37,893 bases of DNA, taken from positions 1 to 37,893 of the forward strand of contig NZ_NNBJ01000019.1 of NCBI RefSeq assembly GCF_002803085.1, written 5' to 3'. Made by a program: the position numbers and the translations under genes. Below, piece after piece: positions 1-7,123 of the stretch. Within the stretch, counting starts at the first letter, position 1. Each line of letters opens with the position of its first letter. The DNA is from Streptomyces sp. CB01201 (GTDB lineage Bacteria; Actinomycetota; Actinomycetes; Streptomycetales; Streptomycetaceae). The notes below the pieces were generated by a model that had not been told where the DNA came from, did no database searches, and saw nothing but the letters and a program-made list of their open reading frames with translations.

Positions 1-20
1 CCGAACAATTTTTGGGAAAA

Positions 21-60
21 GCCCCGCACCAGACCCCCAGGGTCACGGTGCGGGGCTTTT
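21..60. terminator. Rho-independent-type terminator hairpin
   Basis: A 10-bp perfect stem (GCCCCGCACC at 21-30 pairs with GGTGCGGGGC at 47-56) is followed by TTTT on the + strand and preceded by AAAA. It could therefore stop transcription in both directions. It separates whatever lies upstream from the HAD gene at 80. Confidence 0.8.
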
Positions 61-67
61 CTGCGTT

Positions 68-73
68 TAAGGT
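68..73 (+). promoter_or_regulatory. -10 element of a likely leaderless promoter
   Basis: TAAGGT matches the Streptomyces TANNNT -10 consensus. It ends 6 nt before the ATG at 80, so transcription would begin at or next to the start codon. No Shine-Dalgarno sequence precedes the ATG. The -35 region would fall inside the terminator stem and is not recognisable. Confidence 0.45.
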
Positions 74-79
74 CGAGTC

Positions 80-724
80 ATGCGCTATGACCTCATCATC
101 TTCGACAACGACGGCGTGCTCGTCGACAGCGAGCCCATCTCGAACACCATCCTGTCCGGTTATCTGACCGAACTGGGCCACGCCACCTCGTACGAGGACT
201 CCCTCCGTGACTACATGGGGGCCGCCATCCACCGCGTCCACGACCTGATCCAGGAACGCACCGGGCAGGCGCTGCCCGCCGACTTCGACGAGACGCTGCA
301 CGCCCGGATCTTCGCCGCGTTCGAGCGGGAGCTCCAGCCCGTCGCCGGCGTCACCGACGTACTCGGAAAGCTCGTGGCGGACGGGGTGCCGTACTGCGTG
401 GCCTCGTCCGGGAGTCACGAGCGGATCAGGGTCGGGCACCTGAGGACCGGGCTCGACGAGTGGTTCGAGGACGAGTGGATCTTCTCGTCGGAGGACGTCG
501 GGCGCGGCAAGCCGGCGCCGGACCTGTTCCTGCACGCGGCCGAGCGGATGGGCGTCGCCCCCGAGCGGTGCGTCGTCGTCGAGGACAGCCCCCTCGGCGT
601 CGAGGCGGCGCGGGCTGCGGGGATGGACGTGTACGCGTTCACGGCGATGACGCCGGCCGAGCGGCTCGCCGGGGCCAACGGGTACTTCGGCGACATGGGA
701 CAGCTACTCGGATTGCTCGGGTGA
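80..724 (+). CDS. HAD-superfamily hydrolase (beta-phosphoglucomutase/phosphatase-like)
   Basis: The 214-residue cytoplasmic protein has the HAD motif set of the beta-phosphoglucomutase-like subgroup. Motif I is FDNDGVLVDSE, with nucleophile Asp9 and acid/base Asp11. A Ser-rich motif II (VASSGS) follows, then the motif III lysine in GRGKPAPD and acidic motif IV in VVEDSPLGVEAA. These enzymes hydrolyse or transfer phosphate on small sugar phosphates or related metabolites, and the substrate cannot be read from sequence. The length is normal for the family. It is followed by an MFS gene after 43 nt with its own -10, so it is probably transcribed alone. There is no RBS, and the start is chosen on the motif distance and the upstream -10. 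Confidence 0.9.
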   Translation: MRYDLIIFDNDGVLVDSEPISNTILSGYLTELGHATSYEDSLRDYMGAAIHRVHDLIQERTGQALPADFDETLHARIFAAFERELQPVAGVTDVLGKLVADGVPYCVASSGSHERIRVGHLRTGLDEWFEDEWIFSSEDVGRGKPAPDLFLHAAERMGVAPERCVVVEDSPLGVEAARAAGMDVYAFTAMTPAERLAGANGYFGDMGQLLGLLG

Positions 725-753
725 TCTCTCTACCCAGGAGTAAGTAACGGCCC

Positions 754-759
754 TAGGCT
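754..759 (+). promoter_or_regulatory. -10 element of a likely leaderless promoter for the MFS gene
   Basis: TAGGCT fits TANNNT and ends 8 nt before the ATG at 768. No Shine-Dalgarno lies between. A clear -35 is not visible. Confidence 0.45.
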
Positions 760-767
760 GTGCCGCC

Positions 768-1979
768 ATGACAGACGTACGCCTGCGGCACGGCAGGGCG
801 TCCCTGGCGGTGAGTTTCTTCGCGCAGGGCATGGCTTTCGCCCTCCTGGTGACGCGCATACCCGCGATCCAGGACCGGTACGGAATATCCGACGGGCTGC
901 TGCCCGTCTTCCTCGCGGCCGTGCCGATCCTCGCGGGGGTCGGCAGCGTCTGCACCGAGCAGCTGATCAAGCGGGTGCGGCCGAGCGTGGTGCTGCGGTT
1001 CGCGCAGCCCGCCGTGCTCCTGGCGCTGCTCGGCGCCGGCGCGGGCGACCGGATGTGGCAGGCCGCGCTGTCGCTCGGCGCGTTCGGGCTGGCGGTGGGG
1101 GCCCTCGACGCCTCCATGAACATGCTGGGGGTCAGCCTCCAGCGCACGTACGGGCGCAGCATCATGCTCGGGTTCCACGCCTCGTACAGTCTCGGCGGGA
1201 TCGGGGGTGCCTCGCTGGCCTGGGTGGGGGCGCACTGGCACCTGTCGCTGCTCGTGTCGTATCTGCCCGTCGTGGCCGTGCTGCTGCCGGTGTGTCTGGT
1301 GGCGAGCCGCTGGTACGTGGACGGGGAGCCGGCCGGTGAAGTGGCCGAGGGGGTGGCCGAAGGGGTGCCCGGGGCCAAGCCCGTCGTCTTCCGGCTGTTG
1401 TTGCCGCTGTGCCTGGTGATGAGCTTCGCGTACATCGGGGATTCGACGGTCTCCAACTGGAGTGCCAAGTACCTCCAGGACACGCTGGGCAGTTCCGAGC
1501 AGCTCTCGACCGTTCCGTACAACGTCTACATGGTGACCACGCTGCTCGGGCGGGCCGCCGGGGACTTCGGGGTGCGGAGGTTCGGGGCGGTGGCCGTGGT
1601 GCGGCTCGGGACGGTGCTCGCGGCTGCCGGGTTCGGTGTGGTGGCCCTCGCGCCGGGGCCCTGGGTGGGCATGGCCGGATTCACCCTGCTCGGGTTCGGG
1701 CTCTGCGTGATCGTGCCGCAGACGTTCGCCGCGGCCGGACGGCTGTTCCCGGAGGCCAGCGATGCCGCGGTCGCGCGGCTCAACATCTTCAACTACGTGG
1801 GGTTCCTCGTGGGCTCGCCGCTCGTGGGGGCGCTCGGTGACGCCTGGAGCTATCGGGGGGCGATGCTCGTGCCGATGGTCCTGGTGCTCCTGACGCTGGT
1901 GTACGCCCGTTCGTTCGGCTCGGAGGCCGCCCGATACGGTGGCGGGCATGAGCGGCCGCGCACTGTTGATGTGGGATGA
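768..1979 (+). CDS. MFS transporter
   Basis: The 403-residue protein is strongly hydrophobic throughout, with about twelve predicted membrane helices. It starts with an amphipathic helix containing FFAQGMAFALLVTRIPAIQDRYG, a pattern of the MFS group annotated near sugar/efflux permeases. The two halves are split by a hydrophilic loop (about residues 185-210, Gly/Val/Glu-rich). Family knowledge says secondary transport driven by the proton gradient, but the substrate is unknown. It overlaps the start of the acuC-like gene by about 32 nt. Its own promoter seems to give a nearly leaderless transcript. No gene nearby points to a substrate. Confidence 0.85.
   Translation: MTDVRLRHGRASLAVSFFAQGMAFALLVTRIPAIQDRYGISDGLLPVFLAAVPILAGVGSVCTEQLIKRVRPSVVLRFAQPAVLLALLGAGAGDRMWQAALSLGAFGLAVGALDASMNMLGVSLQRTYGRSIMLGFHASYSLGGIGGASLAWVGAHWHLSLLVSYLPVVAVLLPVCLVASRWYVDGEPAGEVAEGVAEGVPGAKPVVFRLLLPLCLVMSFAYIGDSTVSNWSAKYLQDTLGSSEQLSTVPYNVYMVTTLLGRAAGDFGVRRFGAVAVVRLGTVLAAAGFGVVALAPGPWVGMAGFTLLGFGLCVIVPQTFAAAGRLFPEASDAAVARLNIFNYVGFLVGSPLVGALGDAWSYRGAMLVPMVLVLLTLVYARSFGSEAARYGGGHERPRTVDVG
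1935..1940 (+). promoter_or_regulatory. -10 element of a possible leaderless promoter for acuC
   Basis: TACGGT lies inside the 3' end of the MFS gene and ends 7 nt before the ATG at 1948. It is part of a recurring pattern in this window. A -35 is not evident. Confidence 0.35.
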
Positions 1980-3123
1980 AGCTGTCACGCGCTACGACTT
2001 CGGGTCGAGCCATCCGATGGACCCGGTGCGGCTCGCGCTGACCATGGGTCTGGTGCGGGCGTACGGGCTCGACAAGCGGCTGGACATCGTCGCGGCGCCG
2101 CCCGCGGGGGACTCGACGCTGCGGCTCGTGCACCGGCAGGACTACGTCGATGCCGTACGGGCCGCGTCCGCGAACCCGCGTGCGGCCGACATCGCGTACG
2201 GGCTCGGGACGGTGGACGATCCCGCCTTCGCCGGGATGCACGAGGCGTCCGCGCTGATCGCCGGGCAGTCCGTGGCCGCGGCCGAGGCGGTGTGGGCGGG
2301 GGAGGCCGCGCACGCGGTCAACTTCGCCGGCGGCCTGCATCACGCGATGCCGGGCGGGGCGGCCGGGTTCTGCATCTACAACGACGCCGCGCTCGCGATC
2401 GCGCGGCTGCTTGAGCTGGGCGTCGAGCGGGTCGCGTACGTGGATGTCGACGTGCACCACGGGGACGGGGTGCAGGCGGCGTTCTGGGAGGATCCGCGGG
2501 TCCTGACCGTCTCGATGCACGAGCACCCCCGGATGCTGTTCCCCGGGACCGGCTGGCCCGAGGAGACCGGGGCGGACGGGCCGGGCGAGGGGTCCGCGGT
2601 CAATCTCGCGCTGCCGGCCGGGACGGGGGACGAGGGGTGGCTGCGGGCGTTCCACGCGGTGGTGCCGGAGCTCATCGCCGATTTCCGGCCACAGGTCCTC
2701 GTCACCCAGCACGGGGCCGACACGCACTTCGAGGATCCGCTGGCCCACCTGGCCGTGTCGCTGGACGCCCAGCGGGCCGTACAGGCGGCCTGCCACTCGC
2801 TGGCGCACGAGTACGTCGAGGGGGCGAAGTGGGTGGCGCTCGGGGGTGGCGGCTACTCGGTGGTGGACGTGGTGCCGCGGTCCTGGACGCATCTGGTGGG
2901 GATCGCGGGACATGCGCCGGTCGATCCCGAGTCGGTGGTGCCCTCGTCGTGGCGCGATGAAGTGTACGCGCGCACAAGGGAGTTGGGGCCGGGCCGGATG
3001 ACGGACGGGCGGACCGTGGCGTGGCGGTCCTGGGACGAGGGGTACGACCCGGCGAACCGGCTCGACCAGGCGGTGCTCGCCACGCGGCGGGCCGCGTTTC
3101 CGCTGCGCGGGCTGCTGCCGTAG
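1948..3123 (+). CDS. acuC: acetoin utilization protein AcuC-like histone-deacetylase-family enzyme
   Basis: The 391-residue zinc-dependent deacetylase (arginase/deacetylase fold) probably removes acetyl groups from protein lysines. In Bacillus AcuC controls acetyl-CoA synthetase this way. The catalytic His pair is at 131-132 (GGLHHAMPGG). The zinc ligands are Asp168 and His170 in DVDVHHGDG and Asp258 in QHGADTHFED. The catalytic Tyr303 is in GGGGYSV. All are intact, so activity is expected. A GTG three codons upstream (1939) is also in frame, but ATG 1948 gives the usual N-terminus (MSGRALLMWDE). It overlaps the MFS gene and may be cotranscribed with it. No acetoin or acs genes are adjacent. 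Confidence 0.9.
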   Translation: MSGRALLMWDEAVTRYDFGSSHPMDPVRLALTMGLVRAYGLDKRLDIVAAPPAGDSTLRLVHRQDYVDAVRAASANPRAADIAYGLGTVDDPAFAGMHEASALIAGQSVAAAEAVWAGEAAHAVNFAGGLHHAMPGGAAGFCIYNDAALAIARLLELGVERVAYVDVDVHHGDGVQAAFWEDPRVLTVSMHEHPRMLFPGTGWPEETGADGPGEGSAVNLALPAGTGDEGWLRAFHAVVPELIADFRPQVLVTQHGADTHFEDPLAHLAVSLDAQRAVQAACHSLAHEYVEGAKWVALGGGGYSVVDVVPRSWTHLVGIAGHAPVDPESVVPSSWRDEVYARTRELGPGRMTDGRTVAWRSWDEGYDPANRLDQAVLATRRAAFPLRGLLP

Positions 3124-3202
3124 GGCCTGGCCGCCGAGGCGCCTTTCGACGGATGCGGCTGCTGCCGCAGGACCCGGCGGCCGCGACGCCGTTACGCCAA
3201 CT

Positions 3203-4075
3203 GTGGGGCAGCACAAGGAAATTGGTGCCCCGGCGGGCTCACTGCGGGAGCATCGTCGGGTGTTGAGCATCGGGGCGCTGCGGGCGCATCTTCTGGCGGC
3301 CGGACTGGCCGGGCCGGTGGCCACCTCGCGGGAGGAGAGCCTGCGCAGCTACCGGCTGTTCGCGGCGCGGGATCCCCGGGTCATGCTCGGGCTCGACCCC
3401 GAACGGGGTTGGGGCGAAAGGGACTTGCTGCGCCTGATGGCGGACAAGTGCGGGGTGAGCGACGATCCCCGGCATGTGAGCGGGCCCGATGTCATCGACC
3501 CGGAGCGGACGCTGGCGGGGCTCGACGCCTTCGCGGAGCGGCTCGGCGAGGTGGCCGGGCGGCGCGGCGCGGTGCTCCTCGGCACCGGGCATCCGCACCG
3601 GCTGCTGGGGTTCTACGTCGCGTTGGCGGACGCTTTGTCGGCGGCGGGGTGCTCTGTCCTCACCCCCGCGCAGGGTAGCTCTGTCGACATAACGACCCGG
3701 TTCGGGGTACGTACGTACAACCTTGACTACGTACGGGGAGTCGCGTTGGTGCGGGAACCCGGCGCGCGGGGAGCCGGTGGCGAGACCGGCGCACACACCC
3801 ATTCCCCGCTCCCGATCCGGCTCGCCCTGGGGGCTGCGGCGGGGGGTTCCGGAGGGGTTCCCGACCTTGTGATCGGAGATCACGGATGGGTCTGCGGAGC
3901 AGGTCAGCTCGGTATTGAGGCGGTCGGTCTGGCCGATACGGACGACCCCGCGCTGTTCGTCGGCGAGGCCGAGGGGCGGGTGGCCGTGGCCGTTCCGCTT
4001 GATGACGCCGTGCGGTCCGATTACTACCGCCCGCTTACTCGCTATGTACTCAATCGAGCGTGTCTGTCACAGTAG
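3203..4075 (+). CDS. conserved actinobacterial phosphatase-annotated protein
   Basis: The 290-residue protein belongs to a family that sits between acuC and the small HTH gene in Streptomyces and is annotated from memory simply as phosphatase. It is soluble, with no signal peptide. Notable conserved stretches are LGTGHPHRLLGFYVALADAL, TPAQGSS and a C-terminal VIGDHGWVCGAGQLGIEAVGLADTDDPALF. The last looks like a nucleotide- or phosphate-handling fold, but I cannot assign catalytic residues. The start GTG at 3203 (VGQHKEIGAPAGS) has no good RBS, and an internal start at VLSIGAL (about 3260) is possible. The adjacency to bS22 and the HTH protein is syntenic. Function is not inferred. Confidence 0.75.
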   Translation: MGQHKEIGAPAGSLREHRRVLSIGALRAHLLAAGLAGPVATSREESLRSYRLFAARDPRVMLGLDPERGWGERDLLRLMADKCGVSDDPRHVSGPDVIDPERTLAGLDAFAERLGEVAGRRGAVLLGTGHPHRLLGFYVALADALSAAGCSVLTPAQGSSVDITTRFGVRTYNLDYVRGVALVREPGARGAGGETGAHTHSPLPIRLALGAAAGGSGGVPDLVIGDHGWVCGAGQLGIEAVGLADTDDPALFVGEAEGRVAVAVPLDDAVRSDYYRPLTRYVLNRACLSQ

Positions 4076-4119
4076 GCGGCCGATCGCAGCTCCTCTTCCC
4101 CACTCGCACCACCCGCACC

Positions 4120-4125
4120 TAGTCT
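4120..4125 (+). promoter_or_regulatory. candidate -10 for the HTH/bS22 region
   Basis: TAGTCT fits TANNNT, 78 nt before the HTH start codon at 4204. An inverted repeat ACCGG...CCGGT follows it near 4155-4172. No clear -35 is visible, so the call is weak. Confidence 0.3.
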
Positions 4126-4203
4126 GGGGAGTGAGCGCACAGCGACGTTGAGTCACCGGAGGGGAAGCCGGTGCGCGTTCGGTGCGGAAGGTACAGGTGG
4201 GTC

Positions 4204-4416
4204 ATGGCTGCTGGGAGTGACAGGCCTCTCAACGAGGTCAAGTTCCTGACCGTGGCGGAAGTCGCCTCGGTGATGCGAGTGTCGAAGATGACCGTGTACC
4301 GCTTGGTGCACAGCGGTCATCTGCCGGCGATCAGGGTGGGCAGGTCCTTCCGGGTCCCGGAGCAAGCAGTTCACGAGTATCTCCGCGAGTCCTTTGTGGG
4401 GGTGGAAACAGCCTGA
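4204..4416 (+). CDS. small excisionase/MerR-type helix-turn-helix DNA-binding protein
   Basis: The 70-residue protein is almost entirely one winged HTH of the excisionase (HTH_17) type. FLTVAEVASVMRVSKMTVYRLVHSG is the HTH, and LPAIRVGRSFRVPEQAVHEYL is the wing and third helix. It is related in fold to BldC but is not BldC, which has a different sequence (VATMFRVDPKTVTRW). The ATG at 4204 follows AGGTGG and is preferred over an upstream in-frame GTG/ATG giving an 81-residue form. It lies 120 nt before the bS22 gene. The target is unknown; a DNA-binding developmental or housekeeping regulator is likely. Some annotations of the S. coelicolor orthologue use the name bdtA, from memory only. Confidence 0.85.
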   Translation: MAAGSDRPLNEVKFLTVAEVASVMRVSKMTVYRLVHSGHLPAIRVGRSFRVPEQAVHEYLRESFVGVETA

Positions 4417-4463
4417 CGGAGCCTCGCGCTCCCCTCGGATTACGTCCCTCACTCGGCGGCAGG

Positions 4464-4469
4464 TAGGCT
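4464..4469 (+). promoter_or_regulatory. candidate -10 for the bS22 transcript
   Basis: TAGGCT (TANNNT) is 67 nt upstream of the bS22 start. It gives a leader of about 60 nt that contains a purine-rich GCGAGGG Shine-Dalgarno just before the GTG. Confidence 0.4.
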
Positions 4470-4536
4470 AGGCCGACGTAGGTCGTGTGGGCCCAGACGC
4501 CCCGCACCAAGTGAGAAGAAGTGAGCGAGGGTAGTC

Positions 4537-4635
4537 GTGGGCTCTGTTATCAAGAAGCGGCGCAAGCGGATGGCCAAGAAGAAGCACCGCAAGCTGCTCA
4601 AGCGCACGCGCGTTCAGCGTCGCAACAAGAAGTAA
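4537..4635 (+). CDS. 30S ribosomal protein bS22 (AURKAIP1/COX24-type), 32 residues
   Basis: GTG at 4537 opens a 32-codon frame, VGSVIKKRRKRMAKKKHR... ending RVQRRNKK. More than half of the residues are Lys or Arg. It closely matches bS22, the tiny actinobacterial small-subunit protein first seen in cryo-EM structures of the Mycobacterium smegmatis ribosome (MGSVIKKRRKRM start). It binds rRNA near the decoding region. The RBS GAGCGAGGG sits 5 nt upstream. It is too short for most ORF callers. It is followed by a strong hairpin, so it is probably a monocistronic or short transcript. The sequence match over nearly the whole protein makes the call firm. Confidence 0.9.
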   Translation: MGSVIKKRRKRMAKKKHRKLLKRTRVQRRNKK

Positions 4636-4655
4636 GCGAGCGCTGTTCGTGAGTT

Positions 4656-4693
4656 CACAGCCCTCCCGCCGGATGATCGGTGGGAGGGCTGTG
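4656..4693 (+). terminator. terminator hairpin after bS22
   Basis: CACAGCCCTCCCGCC (4656-4670) pairs with GGTGGGAGGGCTGTG (4679-4693) around an 8-nt loop, 20 nt after the bS22 stop. No T-run follows, as is usual in Streptomyces. Confidence 0.75.
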
Positions 4694-4827
4694 GCGTATC
4701 CGGACGCGGTCGCCGAGGCGGTTTCTCGGCCATGCGCGGGCACGGGGTCATCGCCGCGCAACATCCAGCCGCTACGGTGGCGCACAGGGCGTAGGGGCGT
4801 ACCTAAGGCCGAAGGAAGGCGCTGATC

Positions 4828-5910
4828 TTGGGGAAGGTCGTGCTCGTCACCGGAGTGGCCCGGCAGCTGGGCGGTCGCCTTGTGCGGCGGATCCAGCGCG
4901 ATCCCGAGGTCGACCGGGTGATCGGGGTCGATGTCGTCCGGCCGGAGCACCCATTGGGCGGTGCCGATTTCGTGCGGGCGGACATCCGCCAGCCGGCGAT
5001 CGCCCGCGTGCTCGCCGAGTACGCGGTGGACACCGTCGTGCACATGGATGTGACCGGGACGCCGCTCGGCTCCGGCGGCGGCCGTGCCACGGTCAAGGAA
5101 ACCAACGTCATCGGGACGATGCAGCTGCTCGGCGCCTGCCAGAAGTCGCCGACGGTCAGACGGCTCGTCGTGAAGTCGAGCACCAGCGTGTACGGGTCCG
5201 CGCCGCGCGATCCCGCGGTGTTCACCGAGACGACGCCGCCCAAGTCGCTGCCCAGCGGCGGCTTCGCGAAGGACGCCGTCGAGGTCGAGGGCTATGTGCG
5301 CGGCTTCGCCCGGCGCCGGCCGGACGTCGCGGTGTGCGTCCTGCGGTTCGCGAACATCCTGGGGCCGAGCGCCGATTCACCGCTCGCCGAGTACTTCTCG
5401 CTGGCCGTGCTGCCGACCGTCCTCGGCTACGACCCGCGGCTCCAGTTCGTCCACGAGGACGACGTCATCGACGTGCTGCGCATCGCCTCCGGCGAGCCGC
5501 GGCGCGGCACGCTCAACAGCGGCACCTTCAACGTCGCGGGGGAGGGCGTGCTGCTCCTGTCCCAGTGCTCGCGGCGCCTCGGCCGGCCCACGGTGCCGGT
5601 GCTGCTCCCGGCGGTGCGCTGGGTCGGGACGGCGCTCAGAACGGTCGGGGTGACCGACTTCTCGCCGGAGCAGATTCGTTTGCTCACGCACGGCAGGGTG
5701 GTCAGTACCCTCCAGATGCGCGAGACACTGGGCTACGAACCCAAGTACACGACCGCCGAGACGTTCGCCGACTTCGCCCGCAGCCGGGGCCCGGGGCTGC
5801 TGCCGCCGGACTCGCTGGCCAGGGCTGTGGACCGGGTGGCGGGGCTGCCGTTCGCGCCCTTCCCGGGCGGGACGCGAGCCCGGGCCACCACCCCTTCGAA
5901 CGCGGAATGA
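4828..5910 (+). CDS. NAD-dependent epimerase/dehydratase (atypical extended SDR)
   Basis: The 360-residue protein has a Rossmann N-terminus, VLVTGVARQLGGRLVRRI (TGxxxxxG). An extended-SDR body follows: DVVRPEHPL after the second strand, VVHMDVTG, and SSTSVYGSAP. The family binds NAD(P) and acts on sugar nucleotides or other alcohols. The usual YxxxK pair is not intact. Lys148 of GGFAKDAVEVE is present, but the position four residues before it is Gly144, so the catalytic Tyr is missing. It may be a weak enzyme or a redox sensor. The start is TTG at 4828, 8 nt after AAGGAAGG, and it begins exactly at the Rossmann strand. It lies 14 nt before the acyltransferase gene, which suggests an operon. 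Confidence 0.85.
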   Translation: MGKVVLVTGVARQLGGRLVRRIQRDPEVDRVIGVDVVRPEHPLGGADFVRADIRQPAIARVLAEYAVDTVVHMDVTGTPLGSGGGRATVKETNVIGTMQLLGACQKSPTVRRLVVKSSTSVYGSAPRDPAVFTETTPPKSLPSGGFAKDAVEVEGYVRGFARRRPDVAVCVLRFANILGPSADSPLAEYFSLAVLPTVLGYDPRLQFVHEDDVIDVLRIASGEPRRGTLNSGTFNVAGEGVLLLSQCSRRLGRPTVPVLLPAVRWVGTALRTVGVTDFSPEQIRLLTHGRVVSTLQMRETLGYEPKYTTAETFADFARSRGPGLLPPDSLARAVDRVAGLPFAPFPGGTRARATTPSNAE

Positions 5911-5924
5911 GGAGCGCACCAACG

Positions 5925-6986
5925 ATGGCGGACGCCAAGGTCATCCCGTTCGACGACGACCGCTCGCGCCAGAGCGCGCAGCGCACCGGCCGCAGGCGTG
6001 CGGTCCCGGGCCGCCGCAAGGCCGAGCCCGGGCCGCAGCCGCTCGCTGCACCCGCTGTACCCACTGCACCCGTCAGTGCCCTGCCCGGGGCCCAGGAGGG
6101 CGCGGAGCGGGCCGCGGAGCCCTCTGCGGAGGCACCGCGGGAACAGGGCGGCTGGGACCGGCGGATCGCCGGCGGCCTGTCGTTCCTGCGGCGGCGGATC
6201 ACGGGTGAGTACGACGTCGACGAGTTCGGCTACGACAAGGAGCTCACCGACCAGGTCCTGATGTCGGTGCTGCGGCCGTTCTACGACAAGTACTTCCGGG
6301 TGGAGGTGAAGGGCGTCGAGAACATCCCGGCCGAGGGCGGGGCGCTGGTCGTCGCCAACCACTCCGGGACGCTTCCGCTGGACGGCCTGATGATGCAGGT
6401 GGCCGTGCACGACCACCATCCGGCGGGCCGCCATCTGCGGCTGCTCGCGGCGGACCTGGTGTTCATGCTGCCGGTCGTCAACGAGCTGGCCCGCAAGGCC
6501 GGTCACACCCTTGCCTGTTCGGAGGATGCCGAGGCGCTCCTGGAGCGGGGCGAGGTGGTGGGCGTGATGCCCGAGGGGTTCAAGGGGATCGGCAAGCCGT
6601 TCGGCGAGCGGTACAAGTTGCAGCGCTTCGGGCGGGGCGGCTTCGTGTCGACCGCGCTGAAGACGGGCACGCCGATCGTGCCGTGTTCGATCGTGGGGGC
6701 CGAGGAGATCTACCCCATGATCGGCAACGCCAAGACGCTGGCCCGCCTTCTCGGCTTCCCGTACTTCCCGATCACGCCGACGTTCCCTTGGCTGGGCCCG
6801 GCCGGCCTGGTGCCGCTGCCGACGAAGTGGACGATCCAGTTCGGCGAGCCGATCCCGACGGACGGCTATCCGCCGGAGGCGGCGGAGGACCCGATGCTGA
6901 TGTTCAACCTGACCGACCAGGTGCGCGAACAGATCCAGCACACGCTGTACAAGCTGCTCGTGCAGCGGCGGTCCGTGTTCTTCTGA
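5925..6986 (+). CDS. lysophospholipid acyltransferase-family protein (PlsC-like)
   Basis: The 353-residue protein has a charged, Pro/Ala-rich N-terminal tail of about 75 residues, then an acyltransferase domain (about 115-340). Motif I is NHSGTLPLDG (His146 to Asp153). Motif III is MPEGFKG (Glu217), and PIVPCSIVGAEE follows. The family transfers acyl groups from acyl-CoA or acyl-ACP to a (lyso)glycerolipid at the membrane. Spacing between the catalytic His and Asp is six residues rather than the canonical four. The ATG at 5925 follows GAGGAG and starts 14 nt after the epimerase stop. The gene ends at a long tandem repeat/hairpin that blocks read-through into rsbN. Confidence 0.85.
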   Translation: MADAKVIPFDDDRSRQSAQRTGRRRAVPGRRKAEPGPQPLAAPAVPTAPVSALPGAQEGAERAAEPSAEAPREQGGWDRRIAGGLSFLRRRITGEYDVDEFGYDKELTDQVLMSVLRPFYDKYFRVEVKGVENIPAEGGALVVANHSGTLPLDGLMMQVAVHDHHPAGRHLRLLAADLVFMLPVVNELARKAGHTLACSEDAEALLERGEVVGVMPEGFKGIGKPFGERYKLQRFGRGGFVSTALKTGTPIVPCSIVGAEEIYPMIGNAKTLARLLGFPYFPITPTFPWLGPAGLVPLPTKWTIQFGEPIPTDGYPPEAAEDPMLMFNLTDQVREQIQHTLYKLLVQRRSVFF

Positions 6987-7026
6987 CGGTTGCCGTTCTG
7001 CCGGTGCGTACGGGAGCGGCTTCCGG

Positions 7027-7071
7027 TACGCGTGTGAGGGATGCGCGTGTGACGGATACGCGTGTGAGGGG
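7027..7071. repeat. three tandem 15-nt repeats
   Basis: Units TACGCGTGTGAGGGA (7027-7041), TGCGCGTGTGACGGA (7042-7056) and TACGCGTGTGAGGGG (7057-7071) differ at 1-3 positions. The last unit is the left arm of the downstream hairpin, so the first two are decayed or spare copies of a stem half. Confidence 0.85.
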
Positions 7072-7098
7072 CCGGGAAATGTCCCGGCCCCTCACACG
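7061..7098. terminator. bidirectional terminator, perfect 17-bp stem
   Basis: CGTGTGAGGGGCCGGGA (7061-7077) pairs without mismatch with 7082-7098 around the loop AATG. It lies between the convergent acyltransferase (+) and rsbN (-) genes and can act on both. Confidence 0.85.
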
Positions 7099-7123
7099 TT
7101 CGCGCACGTACTTCAGGCTCCGG

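Noticed and set aside
3236..6941. Many long minus-strand and out-of-frame ORFs over the plus-strand genes (for example 5733-6941, 11822-13696, 12541-14724)
   Set aside because: They are Arg/His/Pro/Gly-rich translations typical of the antisense or shifted frames of high-GC genes, with no family resemblance.
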